This document shows, one piece after another, positions 1 to 9,095 of a DNA stretch of 64,000 nucleotides. The notes under the pieces were generated by a model, which saw only the letters and a program-made list of their open reading frames with translations, made no database searches and was not told the origin of the DNA. The position numbers and the translations under genes were made by a program. The stretch spans positions 155,516-219,515 of the forward strand of contig NZ_BAHE01000006.1 in NCBI RefSeq assembly GCF_000298235.1, read 5' to 3'. How positions within the stretch are numbered: the stretch's first letter is position 1; each line of letters starts with the position of its first letter. This stretch comes from Gordonia namibiensis NBRC 108229. Its GTDB lineage: Bacteria; Actinomycetota; Actinomycetes; Mycobacteriales; Mycobacteriaceae.

Positions 1-26
1 CCGGGCTTCTGACGATCGGCGCCCAC
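1..26 (-). CDS. rex: Start of a probable redox repressor Rex gene (partial, runs off the window)
   Basis: Only about eight codons are present, beginning with a GTG preceded five bases upstream by GGAGG; a second in-frame GTG lies six bases earlier. The protein cannot be recognised from this fragment. The Rex assignment rests on context: a perfect Rex-type operator lies just upstream (79-94), and actinobacterial rex genes commonly sit beside a glutaredoxin-like gene and upstream of hemA. Rex senses the NADH/NAD+ ratio and represses respiratory and heme genes, including itself. A start of hemA is the main alternative. Confidence 0.4.
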
Positions 27-78
27 GCTCACCTCCGCTTCCCTTCGCACAGCACGTTCCATCGAGGATATAACCCGC

Positions 79-94
79 TGTGAAACTCTTCACA
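79..94. promoter_or_regulatory. Rex-type operator
   Basis: The 16-bp sequence TGTGAAACTCTTCACA is a perfect 6-4-6 inverted repeat. It matches the length and half-sites of the Streptomyces Rex operator as I know it (TGTGAAC-N3-TTCACA type). A TATAT-like -10 sequence lies a few bases further along the minus strand, so the operator covers the -35 region of the leftward gene. This fits autorepression. Confidence 0.72.
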
Positions 95-180
95 TGGACC
101 CTCACGGATCCACGGTCTGTGTTAAACGCAACAGCTTCTCCGCGATGGCGGATCGGTTGATGTCCCGCGATCGGAAGTGG

Positions 181-444
181 TCAGCCGCGGCGCGCGAGGT
201 CGGTGCGCAGCCGGGGCTCGTCGACCTCCCAGTAGCTGTGCTCGTCACCGTCGAGCAGCACCACCGGCAGCCGGTCACCGAATTCCGCACGGATCTCGGG
301 ACGGCCGTCGGCCGCGGCCCGGTCGACGTCGACCTCGGTGAACTCCACCCCGAGCTCGCCACAGATCCGCGTCAGGTCGCGACGGGCGGTCGCGCACATC
401 TGGCATCCCTCACGGGTCAGCAGTTCCACGGTCATGGGGTCCAT
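181..444 (-). CDS. Glutaredoxin-like thioredoxin-fold protein (Rv0508 type)
   Basis: An 87-residue single-domain thioredoxin-fold protein. The redox motif is CQMC at about residues 15-18, followed by a cis-proline segment (RLPVVLLDG) near residue 60. It probably acts as a cytoplasmic thiol-disulfide oxidoreductase; the electron donor cannot be told from sequence. The start at 444 has a purine-rich GGGGAG about ten bases upstream; an internal ATG at 435 is an alternative. It precedes the probable rex gene on the same strand and diverges from the HAD phosphatase gene, matching Rv0508-hemA order in M. tuberculosis. Confidence 0.85.
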   Translation of the reverse strand: MDPMTVELLTREGCQMCATARRDLTRICGELGVEFTEVDVDRAAADGRPEIRAEFGDRLPVVLLDGDEHSYWEVDEPRLRTDLARRG

Positions 445-609
445 ACTCGCAGCGCTCCCCTCCCACGATGACGCGGCCCCGGACCGGTGACGAGGACCAC
501 GGCCCGGGCGCGCCGGAACCGCCCGGCGGCGACGCTGATCGTCGTGTGTGGCCGCTAGGCTGGACCGCGCAGGCAGTGCTGGCGCCAGACGCGACGTGGG
601 AGGTGGGCA

Positions 610-1839
610 GTGGGCAACACCCCGGGCCCGGGAGACGAACGACCCGACAACCCCTCCGACGCCCCTGTGCCCGGCGCAGCCGGGTCCGAAACCCCCGTGC
701 CCGGCGCAGCCGGGTCCGAAACCACCGTGCCCGGTGCAGCCGGCCCCGAAACCCTTGCGCCGAGATCCGTACCGGCCGACTCCGGTGCCACCCCGCTGGA
801 CACCGGCGAGGACTGGGAGTCACAGGCAGCGCGCATCGAGTTCGACGACGACTTCGACGAGGACGGCGAACTCCACGACATCGCCGGGGACGACGAGACC
901 CACCGGGTCACCACGTGGATCTCGCAGCGGGCCAGCGCCGCGACCGGCCGCTTCCGCCAGACCGCCCACGAACTCCGCCAGACCCTCGCCGGCGAGGCGA
1001 GCGCGAAGGCCGCCGTCGACTCGCTCCGGTTGCGCGAACCGTCCGACATCGAGCCCGGCGAACCCCCACGCGACCTGACCGCGGCCGCCTTCTTCGACGT
1101 CGACAACACCCTCGTCCAGGGTGCATCGATCGTGCATTTCGCTCGAGGTCTCGCCGCCCGCAAGTACTTCACCTACGGCGACATCATGGATTTCGCGTGG
1201 ACCCAGGCGAAGTTCCGGATCACCGGCAAGGAGAACGCCCGCGATGTCGCCGAGGGCCGGGAGAAGGCACTCTCGTTCATCGCCGGACGCCCGACCTCGG
1301 AGCTCGTCGAACTCGGCGAGGAGATCTTCGACGACTACATCGCCGACAAGATCTGGCCGGGCACACGCGCTCTGGCACAGCGCCACCTCGACGCCGGTCA
1401 ACAGGTGTGGCTGGTGACCGCGACGCCGGTGGAGCTCGCGCAGACCATCGCCGACCGGCTGGGACTCACGGGTGCGCTGGGGACGGTCGCCGAGAGCGTC
1501 GACGGCGTGTTCACCGGGCGGCTCGTGGGCGACATCCTGCACGGGCCGGGCAAGGCCCATGCGGTGCGCGCACTCGCCATCCGCGAGGGCCTCAACCTCA
1601 AACGCTGTACCGCGTACTCGGATTCGCACAACGACGTGCCGATGCTGTCGCTGGTGGGCAAGGCCGTCGCCATCAATCCCGACACGGACCTGCGCGACGT
1701 CGCCAAGGTGCGTGGATGGGAGATGTACGACTTCCGGACAGCACGCAAGGCGGCGAAGTACGGTGCCGGTACCGCCATCGTGCTGGGCGCCGCCGGTGGT
1801 GGTGCCGCGGCCGCCGCACGGCTGCTACGACACCGCTGA
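610..1839 (+). CDS. HAD-IB family phosphatase (SerB1/CicA-like)
   Basis: A 409-residue protein. The C-terminal 250 residues form a HAD-IB phosphatase: motif [10 protein letters not shown] (nucleophile D163, acid D165), motif II around VTATP, and motif [13 protein letters not shown] for magnesium binding. Such enzymes hydrolyse phosphoserine or phospholipid-type monoesters; the substrate here is unknown. The first 150 residues are disordered and acidic and contain three copies of a ten-residue repeat. The GTG start at 610 follows GGGAGGTGGGCA, a good ribosome site. Synteny points to Rv0505c. The C-terminus has a Gly/Ala-rich hydrophobic stretch, possibly membrane-associated. Confidence 0.88.
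   Translation: MGNTPGPGDERPDNPSDAPVPGAAGSETPVPGAAGSETTVPGAAGPETLAPRSVPADSGATPLDTGEDWESQAARIEFDDDFDEDGELHDIAGDDETHRVTTWISQRASAATGRFRQTAHELRQTLAGEASAKAAVDSLRLREPSDIEPGEPPRDLTAAAFFDVDNTLVQGASIVHFARGLAARKYFTYGDIMDFAWTQAKFRITGKENARDVAEGREKALSFIAGRPTSELVELGEEIFDDYIADKIWPGTRALAQRHLDAGQQVWLVTATPVELAQTIADRLGLTGALGTVAESVDGVFTGRLVGDILHGPGKAHAVRALAIREGLNLKRCTAYSDSHNDVPMLSLVGKAVAINPDTDLRDVAKVRGWEMYDFRTARKAAKYGAGTAIVLGAAGGGAAAAARLLRHR
667..756 (+). repeat. Three 30-bp tandem repeats inside the HAD phosphatase gene
   Basis: Units at 667-696, 697-726 and 727-756 encode [20 protein letters not shown] and [10 protein letters not shown]. The first two differ by two bases. The repeat is in frame, so copy-number change would only lengthen the disordered N-terminal region. 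Confidence 0.9.
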
Positions 1840-1900
1840 ACGACGCCTCGTCGCGACGTCGGTGACCACCCGGAGAGACCCCATCCCGGAGAGGACCACC

Positions 1901-4270
1901 ATGACGGACGAGACCCTCGCCGATCCCCGATCCGGGACAGACACGGCCGGGACACCCGAGGCGTTGCGCGCGATCGAGCAACGCGTGCTGTGGCTCTCGA
2001 CGTCGATGATCCACCACGCCAACCGGGTTCGGCCGAACCCGTCGGGACTCAAGGTCGGCGGACACCAGGCGTCGTGCGCCTCGATGGTCTCGATCATGAC
2101 GTCGCTGTGGTTCTCGCAGTTGCGTCCGGGTGACCGGGTCTCGGTCAAACCCCATGCGTCACCGGTCCTGCACGGCATCAACTATCTGCTCGGCGGGCTC
2201 GACGAGTCGTATCTGACGACACTGCGGCAGTTCGGCGGACTCCAGTCGTATCCGAGCCGCACCAAGGACCCCGACGCCGTGGATTATTCGACCGGATCGG
2301 TGGGTATCGGTGCGACCGCACCGATCTGGGGGGCGGTGGCACGCCGCTATCTCGACACCACGATCGGCGGCCCCGATGCGATTGCCGCCGACCGTCGTTC
2401 ACCCACGGCGCTCGGCCGGCAGTACTCTCTCGTCGGTGACGCCGAGCTGGACGAGGGCGCGGTCTGGGAGGCGATCCTCGACCCCTCCGTGGCCGAGCTC
2501 GGCGAGATCGTCTGGATCGTCGACCTCAACCGGCAGTCCCTGGACCGGGTCGTCCCCAACATCGCCGCCGGGCGCCTGGAGGCCATGTTCGCCGCCGCCG
2601 GGTGGCAGGTGATCTTGGTGAAGTTCGGTCGGCTGCTGGAGGATCTGTTCGGGCGGACCGGCGGGTCGGCGCTGCGTTCACGCATCCTCGACATGCCCAA
2701 CCCGGAGTATCAACGCTTGCTGCGGTGCGACGCCGGCGAGGTCCGCGAGCGCCTGCCCGGGTCGGGCCCCGACGCCGATGCGGTCGCCGCGCTCATCGCC
2801 GAGGTCGACGACGAGACCCTCCTGAAGGCGATCCGCAACCTCGGCGGCCACGACCTCGACGCCCTCCTCGGCGCCTACGAGCAGATCGACGACACCCGGC
2901 CGACGGTCATCCTCGCCTACACCATCAAGGGCAACGGGCTGCCGATCGAGGGCCATCCGCAGAACCACTCCTCGCTGCTCACCGTCGAACAGTACGAGGA
3001 GCTCGCGGTGTCGCTCGGCCTCGACCCGAGCCGTCCGTGGGGACGGTTCGACGAGAACACCGACGAGGGGCGGCTCTGTGCCGAGACCGCCGAGCGGCTC
3101 CGCCGCATACCCGTCGTCCCGACCGCTCCACCCGCGGTCCCGGCCGACACCGGGAAGACACCGTCGGGAACCTCGACAACGCAAGCGGCACTGGGCCGTA
3201 CGCTCCTCGCCCTGTCCCGGGAGGCACCCGAGGCATCCGCCCGCGTCGTCACGGTGAGCCCCGACGTCAGCTCGACGACCAACCTGGCCGGCTGGCTGAA
3301 CAAGGTGGGGGTGTGGTCGCCGAACGAACGCCGCGACTGGTTCGCCGACGACGCGGAGACGATCATGCACTGGCGGGAACGTCCGACCGGCCAGCACATG
3401 GAACTCGGTATCGCCGAGACGAACCTGGCGGGATTGATCGGCGAGCTCGGCGCCACCTGGAGTCGTTGGGGCGAACCGCTGTTCCCGATCGGCGTGCTCT
3501 ACGACCCCTTCGTGGAGCGCACCCTCGAGCCGTGGTCCTACGGTATCTACGCCGGCGGCCAGTCGATCCTGGTGGGCACCCCGTCCGGCGTCACACTGGC
3601 TGCGGAAGGCGGTGCGCACCAGTCGATCACGACACCGTCGATCGGCCTGGAGCAACCCGGGTGCGTCAGCTACGAACCCGCCTTCGCGATCGACGTCGAG
3701 TGGACCCTGCTCGCCTGCATCGGCCGGCTCGGACGCCCCGACGGGACCTCGTCGTATCTGCGGCTGTCGACGCGACCGGTCGACCAGCGACTCGCCGCGG
3801 TCCCCGACGACCCGGCCGCCCGGGAACGCCGTCGACGCCAGGTGGTGGCCGGCGGATATCTGTTGCGCCGCACCAACTCTCCGCAGGTCACCCTGGTCGG
3901 GATGGGTGCGGTCATCACCGAGACGCTGGCCGCCGCCGACCGCCTGGCGGAGCAGGGCGTCGAGGCCGACGTCGTCTGCGTGACGAGCCCGGGACTGATC
4001 TTCGAGGCGCTGCAGGCCCGACGCGGGCTGGCCGACGCCGCGTCGTGGATTCTCGACCAGGTGTTCCCGCCCGGTCGCGCGGCACCGATGGTCACCGTCC
4101 TCGACGGGCACCCGCACACGCTCGCCTTCCTCACGGGCATCAACAACGTGCCGGGTGCGGCGCTCGGGGTCAGCCGATTCGGTCAGGTCGGTTCACTCGA
4201 GGACGTGTACCGCCTGCACGGCATCGACACCGATTCGATCGTCCGCGCCGCCCTCGACCTCGCACTCTGA
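1901..4270 (+). CDS. Transketolase / pyruvate dehydrogenase E1-like thiamine-diphosphate enzyme
   Basis: A 789-residue protein with the three-domain layout of homodimeric 2-oxoacid dehydrogenase E1 and transketolases. An N-terminal TPP-binding domain has GDAELDEG near residue 180, followed about 25 residues later by the asparagine in VDLNRQSLDR. This matches the GDG-N motif but with Ala for the usual second Gly. A central pyrimidine-binding domain (HMELGIAETNLAG) and a C-terminal transketolase domain follow. AceE is about 100 residues longer, so the true substrate (pyruvate, another 2-oxoacid, or a sugar phosphate) is uncertain. The ATG at 1901 follows GAGAGGACCACC; the open frame extends further upstream but lacks a better start. 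It lies 61 bp after the HAD gene. Confidence 0.8.
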   Translation: MTDETLADPRSGTDTAGTPEALRAIEQRVLWLSTSMIHHANRVRPNPSGLKVGGHQASCASMVSIMTSLWFSQLRPGDRVSVKPHASPVLHGINYLLGGLDESYLTTLRQFGGLQSYPSRTKDPDAVDYSTGSVGIGATAPIWGAVARRYLDTTIGGPDAIAADRRSPTALGRQYSLVGDAELDEGAVWEAILDPSVAELGEIVWIVDLNRQSLDRVVPNIAAGRLEAMFAAAGWQVILVKFGRLLEDLFGRTGGSALRSRILDMPNPEYQRLLRCDAGEVRERLPGSGPDADAVAALIAEVDDETLLKAIRNLGGHDLDALLGAYEQIDDTRPTVILAYTIKGNGLPIEGHPQNHSSLLTVEQYEELAVSLGLDPSRPWGRFDENTDEGRLCAETAERLRRIPVVPTAPPAVPADTGKTPSGTSTTQAALGRTLLALSREAPEASARVVTVSPDVSSTTNLAGWLNKVGVWSPNERRDWFADDAETIMHWRERPTGQHMELGIAETNLAGLIGELGATWSRWGEPLFPIGVLYDPFVERTLEPWSYGIYAGGQSILVGTPSGVTLAAEGGAHQSITTPSIGLEQPGCVSYEPAFAIDVEWTLLACIGRLGRPDGTSSYLRLSTRPVDQRLAAVPDDPAARERRRRQVVAGGYLLRRTNSPQVTLVGMGAVITETLAAADRLAEQGVEADVVCVTSPGLIFEALQARRGLADAASWILDQVFPPGRAAPMVTVLDGHPHTLAFLTGINNVPGAALGVSRFGQVGSLEDVYRLHGIDTDSIVRAALDLAL

Positions 4271-4277
4271 GACATGC

Positions 4278-5441
4278 TCAGAGCGAGGCGATCTCGCTCA
4301 TCGGATCGATCAGCACCTTCGCGTGGTGGGCGGCGGTCCCGAGCGCGTCGAACGCCGGGGCCACTCCCTCGAGTCCGACCGTCGCGGTGATCATCGGAGC
4401 GACCTCGACCTTGCCGTCGGCGATCATGTGCAGGGTCTCGTGGAATTCGGCCGGGTCGTAGCAGAACACGAACCGCAGCTCGACCTCCTTGTTGATCGCC
4501 ATCGCCGGACGGAAGGTGTCCGGCTCCATGCACACACCCACCACGACGACGCGGGAGCGGAACGGGGCGTTCGACACGACGTGCTCGATCATGCCGGGGG
4601 TGCCCACGCATTCGAAGATCACCGGACCTTTCGGCGTCGCGCCGAGCCGGTCCGCCACCCGGAACAGGGAGCTCCACGGGGCCAACGGGATTCGCCGCAG
4701 AGTATGCATCGCATCGAAGGCGGTGCCGAGCAGGTCCTGCGCGGCGGTGACGTACTTCCCCTCCTGCGCGCACCGGTCGAATGGCGACTCGGCGGCCGGG
4801 TCGACGACGATGTCGGCACCGACACGGTCGGCCAGCGACCGGCGTCCTGCGGACGGGTCGCTCGCGATCACGGTGCGCACGCCGGATGCCTTGAGCATCG
4901 CGATGACGGCCAGCCCGATGGGCCCGCACCCGATGACCACCGCGACGTCGCGCCTGCCGACCTCACCGCGACGGATCGCGTGATGGGCGACGGCGAGCGG
5001 TTCGGTGAGGGCGGCGTGATCGATCGACAGCCCGTCGGGGATCTCGAAGGTCATGTCCTCGGAGACCAGTACGAACTGTGCGTAGGCTCCCGGCGCCGAT
5101 GCGGTCAGACCGGTCAGGTGCGCCTCCTCGCCGTGCCGGACCATCGGTACCGCCACCACCGGCGTTCCCGGCGCCCACCGTTTGCGGCATCCGGGGCCGT
5201 AGGACACCACCTCGCCGGCGAACTCGTGTCCCATGACGACCGACTGGTCGGAGCGCATGAACGCGTCGTAGCCGACCTCTGCGGACACCTCGGCGGTCGC
5301 GTCGCAGTGCACGCGGGCGTGCAGATCGGATCCGCAGATCCCGGCCCGCAGAACACGGAGAAGCACCTGCCCCTTGTCCGGTACCGGGGTGGGAACGTCC
5401 TGGACGGTCAGCTCACCGGCTCGACACACGACTGCACGCAT
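4278..5441 (-). CDS. Zinc-dependent medium-chain alcohol dehydrogenase
   Basis: A 387-residue MDR-superfamily enzyme. Catalytic zinc ligands are seen in CGSDLH (C36) and GHEFAGEV (H72, E73). The Rossmann NAD(P) site is VVIGCGPIGLAVIAML near residue 170. The four-cysteine structural zinc loop found in classical alcohol dehydrogenases is not evident. It is probably a threonine- or polyol-dehydrogenase-like oxidoreductase; the substrate is unknown. It is convergent with the transketolase-like gene (7-bp gap). Confidence 0.85.
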   Translation of the reverse strand: MRAVVCRAGELTVQDVPTPVPDKGQVLLRVLRAGICGSDLHARVHCDATAEVSAEVGYDAFMRSDQSVVMGHEFAGEVVSYGPGCRKRWAPGTPVVAVPMVRHGEEAHLTGLTASAPGAYAQFVLVSEDMTFEIPDGLSIDHAALTEPLAVAHHAIRRGEVGRRDVAVVIGCGPIGLAVIAMLKASGVRTVIASDPSAGRRSLADRVGADIVVDPAAESPFDRCAQEGKYVTAAQDLLGTAFDAMHTLRRIPLAPWSSLFRVADRLGATPKGPVIFECVGTPGMIEHVVSNAPFRSRVVVVGVCMEPDTFRPAMAINKEVELRFVFCYDPAEFHETLHMIADGKVEVAPMITATVGLEGVAPAFDALGTAAHHAKVLIDPMSEIASL

Positions 5442-5473
5442 GCCTCATCAGTATCAGTCAGCGAGCGTCGGTG

Positions 5474-6658
5474 TCAGCCGAAGTAGACACTCCCGCGACG
5501 GCTCAGCATCCGGAAGAGCGTCTGCTGGATCTCTTCGCGGACATGGTCGGTGAGGTCGAAGACCACCATCGGGTCGTCGGCCGACGACTCGTCGTAGGAA
5601 CCGGTCTCGATCGGGCGGCCGAAGTGGATGTGCCACTTCGACGGCAACGGAACCATGCCCAGCGGCCCGAGCCACGGGAACAGCGGCGTGATCGGGAAGT
5701 ACGGCAGGCCGAGCACCTTCGCGAGCGGCTTGAGGTCGGCGAGCATCGGGTAGATCTCCTCCGAGCCCACGATCGACACCGGGATGATCGGCGCCGCGTT
5801 GCGCAGCGCGGTCGTCACGAAGCCGCCCCGACCGAACCGCTGCAGTTTGTAGCGGTCCTTGTAGAGCTTGCCGATGCCCTTGAAACCCTCCGGCCACACG
5901 GCGGTGAGCTCGCCGTTGCGCAGGAGTCGGTCGGCGTCGTTGTTGCAGGCGAGCGTCGCACCGATACGCCGCGCGACCTCGCTGATGCCCGGCGAGTCGA
6001 AGGCCATGTCGGCGGCGAGGACACGCAGGTACCGGTGGTCGGGGTGGTTGTCGCGGACGGCCAGCGAGGTGATGATCGCGTCGACCGGGATGGTGCCGGC
6101 GTGGTTGGCCACGAGCAGCGCACCGCCCTCGAGCGGCAGGTTCTCGATACCCGTGACCTCGACGCGGAACCACTTCTCGTAGACCTGCCGGAGCGCGGGA
6201 AACCACACCGATTCGGTGAAATGGGGATCGAATCCGAACTCGTCGACCTCGTACTCGCCGGCCATCCGTTCGCGGATGAAGCCCGCGGTGGAGGTCAGGG
6301 TGTCGGCGACGGCATTCCGGATGCCCCCGAGACTGAACAGCGGGCTCGACTTCGACGGGCCCCGGTGCTCGATGCCTAGCGCCTCGTCCGACAGTGCGAT
6401 CTCGTCGCTGATCGGGGTGATCCTCGCGGGCGGACGGCCGAACCCATCGGTGTTGAGATGACCGAGCGTCGAATCACCGTGCATCGCAGCGGTATTCGGT
6501 CGGTGCCCCGGGCCCTGCTGGCTCGGATGCCGACGACGTCCTGAATCGCGTACGCCGCGGCGATCCGCGGAGGCGTCCGGACCGGACGGTGACGCGTAGA
6601 GCTGTATGACCTTGGCGGTACGTGCATCCGTAGCTCCGCTACCTGGCAAGGCGCTCAC
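5474..6658 (-). CDS. Lysophospholipid acyltransferase family protein (Rv0502-like)
   Basis: A 394-residue protein with a PlsC/LPLAT-type acyltransferase domain in the C-terminal two thirds. Block I is NHAGTIPVD (H186, D193). Its spacing is longer than the textbook NHx4D motif. Block III is VWPEGFKG. The first 100 residues are basic and probably disordered. The family transfers acyl groups from acyl-CoA to lysophospholipids or similar acceptors at the inner membrane. The GTG start at 6658 gives a longer N-terminus than Rv0502; a start inside is possible. Synteny with the GalE2-like gene is conserved in mycobacteria. Confidence 0.82.
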   Translation of the reverse strand: MSALPGSGATDARTAKVIQLYASPSGPDASADRRGVRDSGRRRHPSQQGPGHRPNTAAMHGDSTLGHLNTDGFGRPPARITPISDEIALSDEALGIEHRGPSKSSPLFSLGGIRNAVADTLTSTAGFIRERMAGEYEVDEFGFDPHFTESVWFPALRQVYEKWFRVEVTGIENLPLEGGALLVANHAGTIPVDAIITSLAVRDNHPDHRYLRVLAADMAFDSPGISEVARRIGATLACNNDADRLLRNGELTAVWPEGFKGIGKLYKDRYKLQRFGRGGFVTTALRNAAPIIPVSIVGSEEIYPMLADLKPLAKVLGLPYFPITPLFPWLGPLGMVPLPSKWHIHFGRPIETGSYDESSADDPMVVFDLTDHVREEIQQTLFRMLSRRGSVYFG

Positions 6659-6993
6659 CCCTTGTTCCTGTCCCGTGGATCGTCCGTGTGTCGGTGAACC
6701 CCCCGCTCGCCGTTTGAACCGGGAGTGCCTGAACTACTGGCAATCGTTCCGTCACAAGTCATTCCCCCGGACCTACAGACGCAGCGCTGCGCCGTCGATG
6801 ACATGAAACGCCGAACCCGAGAGCCACCGTGATCTCCCCGTGTGATCGTCAGCATGATCTCGAAGTCCTCACCCGTCGCCCGCGGTGGAGTGGCTTCCCC
6901 TGCGCGCGTTGTGGGTCTGGCGTCCAAGTCTAGAGGTTGCACCGACGTTGCGCACCCCGACCGCGACTCCTCGCACCAATCTCATCTCACAAT
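6659..6993. other. 335-bp intergenic region upstream of the acyltransferase gene
   Basis: No convincing gene. A minus-strand TAGACT at 6927-6932 could be the -10 element for the acyltransferase gene, which would imply a leader of roughly 270 nt. A 95-codon open frame here (to 6942) has no recognisable motif and lies in the would-be leader. Confidence 0.4.
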
Positions 6994-8046
6994 TCACTGG
7001 AGTTGATGTGCGGCAGAGACGACACGTTGTTCCAGAGCCCGCCAGACGTCGGTCCCGATGACCGGTGTCACGCCGCTGCGTTCCACGAAGTCGTCGAGGG
7101 TTTCCATGGTCGTGTACCGCGGCACGAAACCCAGCTCGGTGCGCATCCTGGTGGTGTCCAGCACCCGGCCGTAGGTGAGGAACTCGGTCTGCGAGGAGCG
7201 GAGCTTCGCGGAGCGCAGATCCTGGAAGACGCCGGCGATCGGCGCGAGAAGACCGCTCGGCACCGGCAGTTCGACGTGCCCGACCCGCCTGATGGCCTGC
7301 GACAGCGTCACCACACCCTCGCCGGAGAGGTTGAACGTGCCGGGCTTGCCGGCGAGGGTCACGTGCTCCATCGCCGCGAGTGCGTCCTCCTCGTGCAGGA
7401 ACTGCAGGCGCGGCTGGTAACCGATGACGGTCGGGACCACCGGCGCCGACAGGTACGAACCCATGCGCGTGGTGATCCGCGGTCCGAGCATCGCCTGTGG
7501 ACGCACGATCGTGATGTCGATGTCCTGGCGGCGGCGCCCGAGACCCCGTACGTAACCCTCGACGTCGAGGAGATCGCGGCCGTAGCCCCGCTTGGGCTCA
7601 CGGCGTGCGCGGGTCTCCTCGGAGAAGTGCGACGGGTCGTGCGCGCTGGACCCGTAGACCATCGCGGTCGATCGCAGCACGAGGCGCTTCACCGACGGTG
7701 TCCGCTGGCAGGCCGCGCAGACCTGCATGGCGCCGACGACGTTGAACTCCTTGATGGCTGCCGAGTGCGGGGCGGTGTCGGCGATCGACGTCGCGGCGTG
7801 AACCACCGTGTCGACCTCGTACGACGCCAACGCCTTCGCGATGGTGGGACGCCGGATGTCCAGACGCAGGAATTCCGCACGTCCCATCCGGCGCAGCAGG
7901 TCCTTGCGCGGCACCCGCGAGTCCACCGCCAGCACACGTTCGATCTGCGGATTGGCCGCAAGCCGTGCGACCAGGTACCCGCCGAGAAACGTCGACGCCC
8001 CCGTCACCAGGACGACCCGAGGCAACACTGCGGAGGATTCGGCCAT
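6994..8046 (-). CDS. NAD-dependent epimerase/SDR family protein (GalE2/Rv0501-like)
   Basis: A 350-residue extended short-chain dehydrogenase. The dinucleotide-binding VTGASTFLGGYL lies at residues 14-25. The usual YxxxK catalytic pair appears as YGRDL (Y155), so the lysine is missing at the expected place; a classical UDP-glucose epimerase reaction is therefore doubtful. A TAGCCT hexamer lies seven bases before the ATG (8054-8059), indicating a leaderless message. The bS22-GalE2-acyltransferase order is the same as in mycobacteria, suggesting an envelope-related role. Confidence 0.82.
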   Translation of the reverse strand: MAESSAVLPRVVLVTGASTFLGGYLVARLAANPQIERVLAVDSRVPRKDLLRRMGRAEFLRLDIRRPTIAKALASYEVDTVVHAATSIADTAPHSAAIKEFNVVGAMQVCAACQRTPSVKRLVLRSTAMVYGSSAHDPSHFSEETRARREPKRGYGRDLLDVEGYVRGLGRRRQDIDITIVRPQAMLGPRITTRMGSYLSAPVVPTVIGYQPRLQFLHEEDALAAMEHVTLAGKPGTFNLSGEGVVTLSQAIRRVGHVELPVPSGLLAPIAGVFQDLRSAKLRSSQTEFLTYGRVLDTTRMRTELGFVPRYTTMETLDDFVERSGVTPVIGTDVWRALEQRVVSAAHQLQ

Positions 8047-8053
8047 GGCGTCG

Positions 8054-8059
8054 AGGCTA
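8054..8059 (-). promoter_or_regulatory. -10 element of the GalE2-like gene
   Basis: Minus-strand TAGCCT, seven bases from the ATG at 8046, with no Shine-Dalgarno sequence between. Confidence 0.5.
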
Positions 8060-8218
8060 ACGTCATCGACCCGTTTCGGCCCGCCGAGGGGCCCGGATCG
8101 AAGAGATCGGTGACGAACGACCCCGGAACCGGGTCATTCGTGTGACAAAGGACCTCAGTGCCTCCCGACAAACCCGACGCGCGCGCAGGTCTTCACCGAG
8201 CGGCGACGCCACCCCTGA

Positions 8219-8280
8219 AACAGCAAAAGGACCCGCCGAGGCGGGTCCGTAACAGCAAAAGGACCCGCCGAGGCGGGTCC
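8219..8280 (-). terminator. Duplicated rho-independent terminator after the bS22 gene
   Basis: Two 30-bp direct copies (8219-8248 and 8251-8280). Each contains a 9-bp stem GGACCCGCC/GGCGGGTCC with a two-base loop. On the minus strand each stem is followed by TTTTGCTGTT. They lie just beyond the bS22 stop codon, so they terminate that very short message twice. Confidence 0.85.
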
Positions 8281-8297
8281 TGGTGCCATGAGAGTGC

Positions 8298-8399
8298 TTA
8301 TTTGCCGAGTTTGCGGCGCTGCACCCGGGTTCGACGCAGCAGCTTGCGGTGCTTCTTCTTCGACATGCGCTTGCGGCGCTTCTTGATCACTGAACCCAT
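8298..8399 (-). CDS. 30S ribosomal protein bS22 (AURKAIP1/COX24 domain)
   Basis: A 33-residue, extremely basic protein (begins [19 protein letters not shown]). It matches the small mycobacterial ribosomal protein bS22, located at the 30S decoding side near helix 44. The ATG at 8399 follows GAGGAAGCGCCCC. In M. tuberculosis the equivalent Rv0500B lies between the same neighbours. It is followed by a tandem terminator and preceded by its own gap, so it is probably transcribed alone. Confidence 0.9.
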
Positions 8400-8714
8400 G
8401 GGGGCGCTTCCTCACGATTGACACTGATGTACTTGACCGACCCTGGCCTGCACTCGATCGGCTTCGTCAGTGGTCGTCGACTGGCGTCGACTACCCGGCT
8501 CGAGGAGCTCACCGGTACATCCAGGTACGCGACCACTGAGCCTACCGGGCGGTGTGTCGGATCAGGAAATCGCGGTGGCCGAAACGACCACCAGGACGGC
8601 CCACCGGCCCGGGTGGACACACCCATCTAACACAACACTCCCGGAGCGGCCTCACGGCCACCCTCGGGAGTGCTGGGTAGAACTTGCTGATCGGCGCGTC
8701 GGCCGAGACCGAAC
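8400..8714. other. 315-bp intergenic region between the HTH and bS22 genes
   Basis: It holds the hairpin after the HTH gene (8636-8672) and presumably the bS22 promoter. No gene or clear -10/-35 pair could be defended. Confidence 0.5.
8636..8672 (-). terminator. Hairpin downstream of the HTH gene
   Basis: Outer stem CACTCCCG (8636-8643) with CGGGAGTG (8665-8672), and an inner GGCC/GGCC stem. There is no strong T tract on either strand, as is common in actinobacteria. Confidence 0.55.
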
Positions 8715-8948
8715 CTAGCCGGCGTCGAAGTACGACGTCTCCAGGTAGTCGTGCACCGCCTTCGCGTGCACACGGAACGAGCGTCCGACCCGAACCGCGG
8801 GCAGTTCGCCGTTGTGGACGAGACGGTAGACGGTCATCTTCGAAACGCGCATCAGCGACGCAACCTCGGCGACGGTGAGGAACTGCGACGCAGAGGTCGC
8901 ATTGCTCACCGAAGCGGTCCTGTCACCAGGAGTGTCTGCAGCTGCCAT
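8715..8948 (-). CDS. Excisionase-type helix-turn-helix DNA-binding protein (Rv0500A-like)
   Basis: A 77-residue protein. Residues 23-70 form a MerR/excisionase-type winged helix (FLTVAEVASLMRVSKMTVYRLV, then a wing and a YLE helix). Despite the family name nothing nearby suggests a phage. The gene is a fixed neighbour of proC and bS22 in mycobacteria and is more likely a chromosomal regulator. GGAGG lies 11 bases before the ATG. Its target is unknown. Confidence 0.88.
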   Translation of the reverse strand: MAAADTPGDRTASVSNATSASQFLTVAEVASLMRVSKMTVYRLVHNGELPAVRVGRSFRVHAKAVHDYLETSYFDAG

Positions 8949-9095
8949 TGATCACTCAACCTCCGGTGCACGCGTCGCGGCCGCAGGCTTCCCCTCCTGC
9001 GGACATCAGACACGCACGTGCTTAAAGCAGCTTAGCGTGGCAGATGTGAAAAAAGCGACGTGAGGGACCGTGATTTCTGGGATTTCTGTGACTCG

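Noticed and set aside
1472..1900. N-terminal extension of the transketolase-like gene
   Set aside because: The frame is open but overlaps the HAD gene, encodes shadow-like sequence, and the ATG at 1901 has a good ribosome site.
6655..6942. 95-codon protein upstream of the acyltransferase gene
   Set aside because: No motif, poor start context, and it lies in the probable leader region.
8715..8948. Excisionase of a mobile element
   Set aside because: The gene sits in conserved housekeeping synteny (proC, bS22) with no recombinase; the family name alone is not evidence of mobility.
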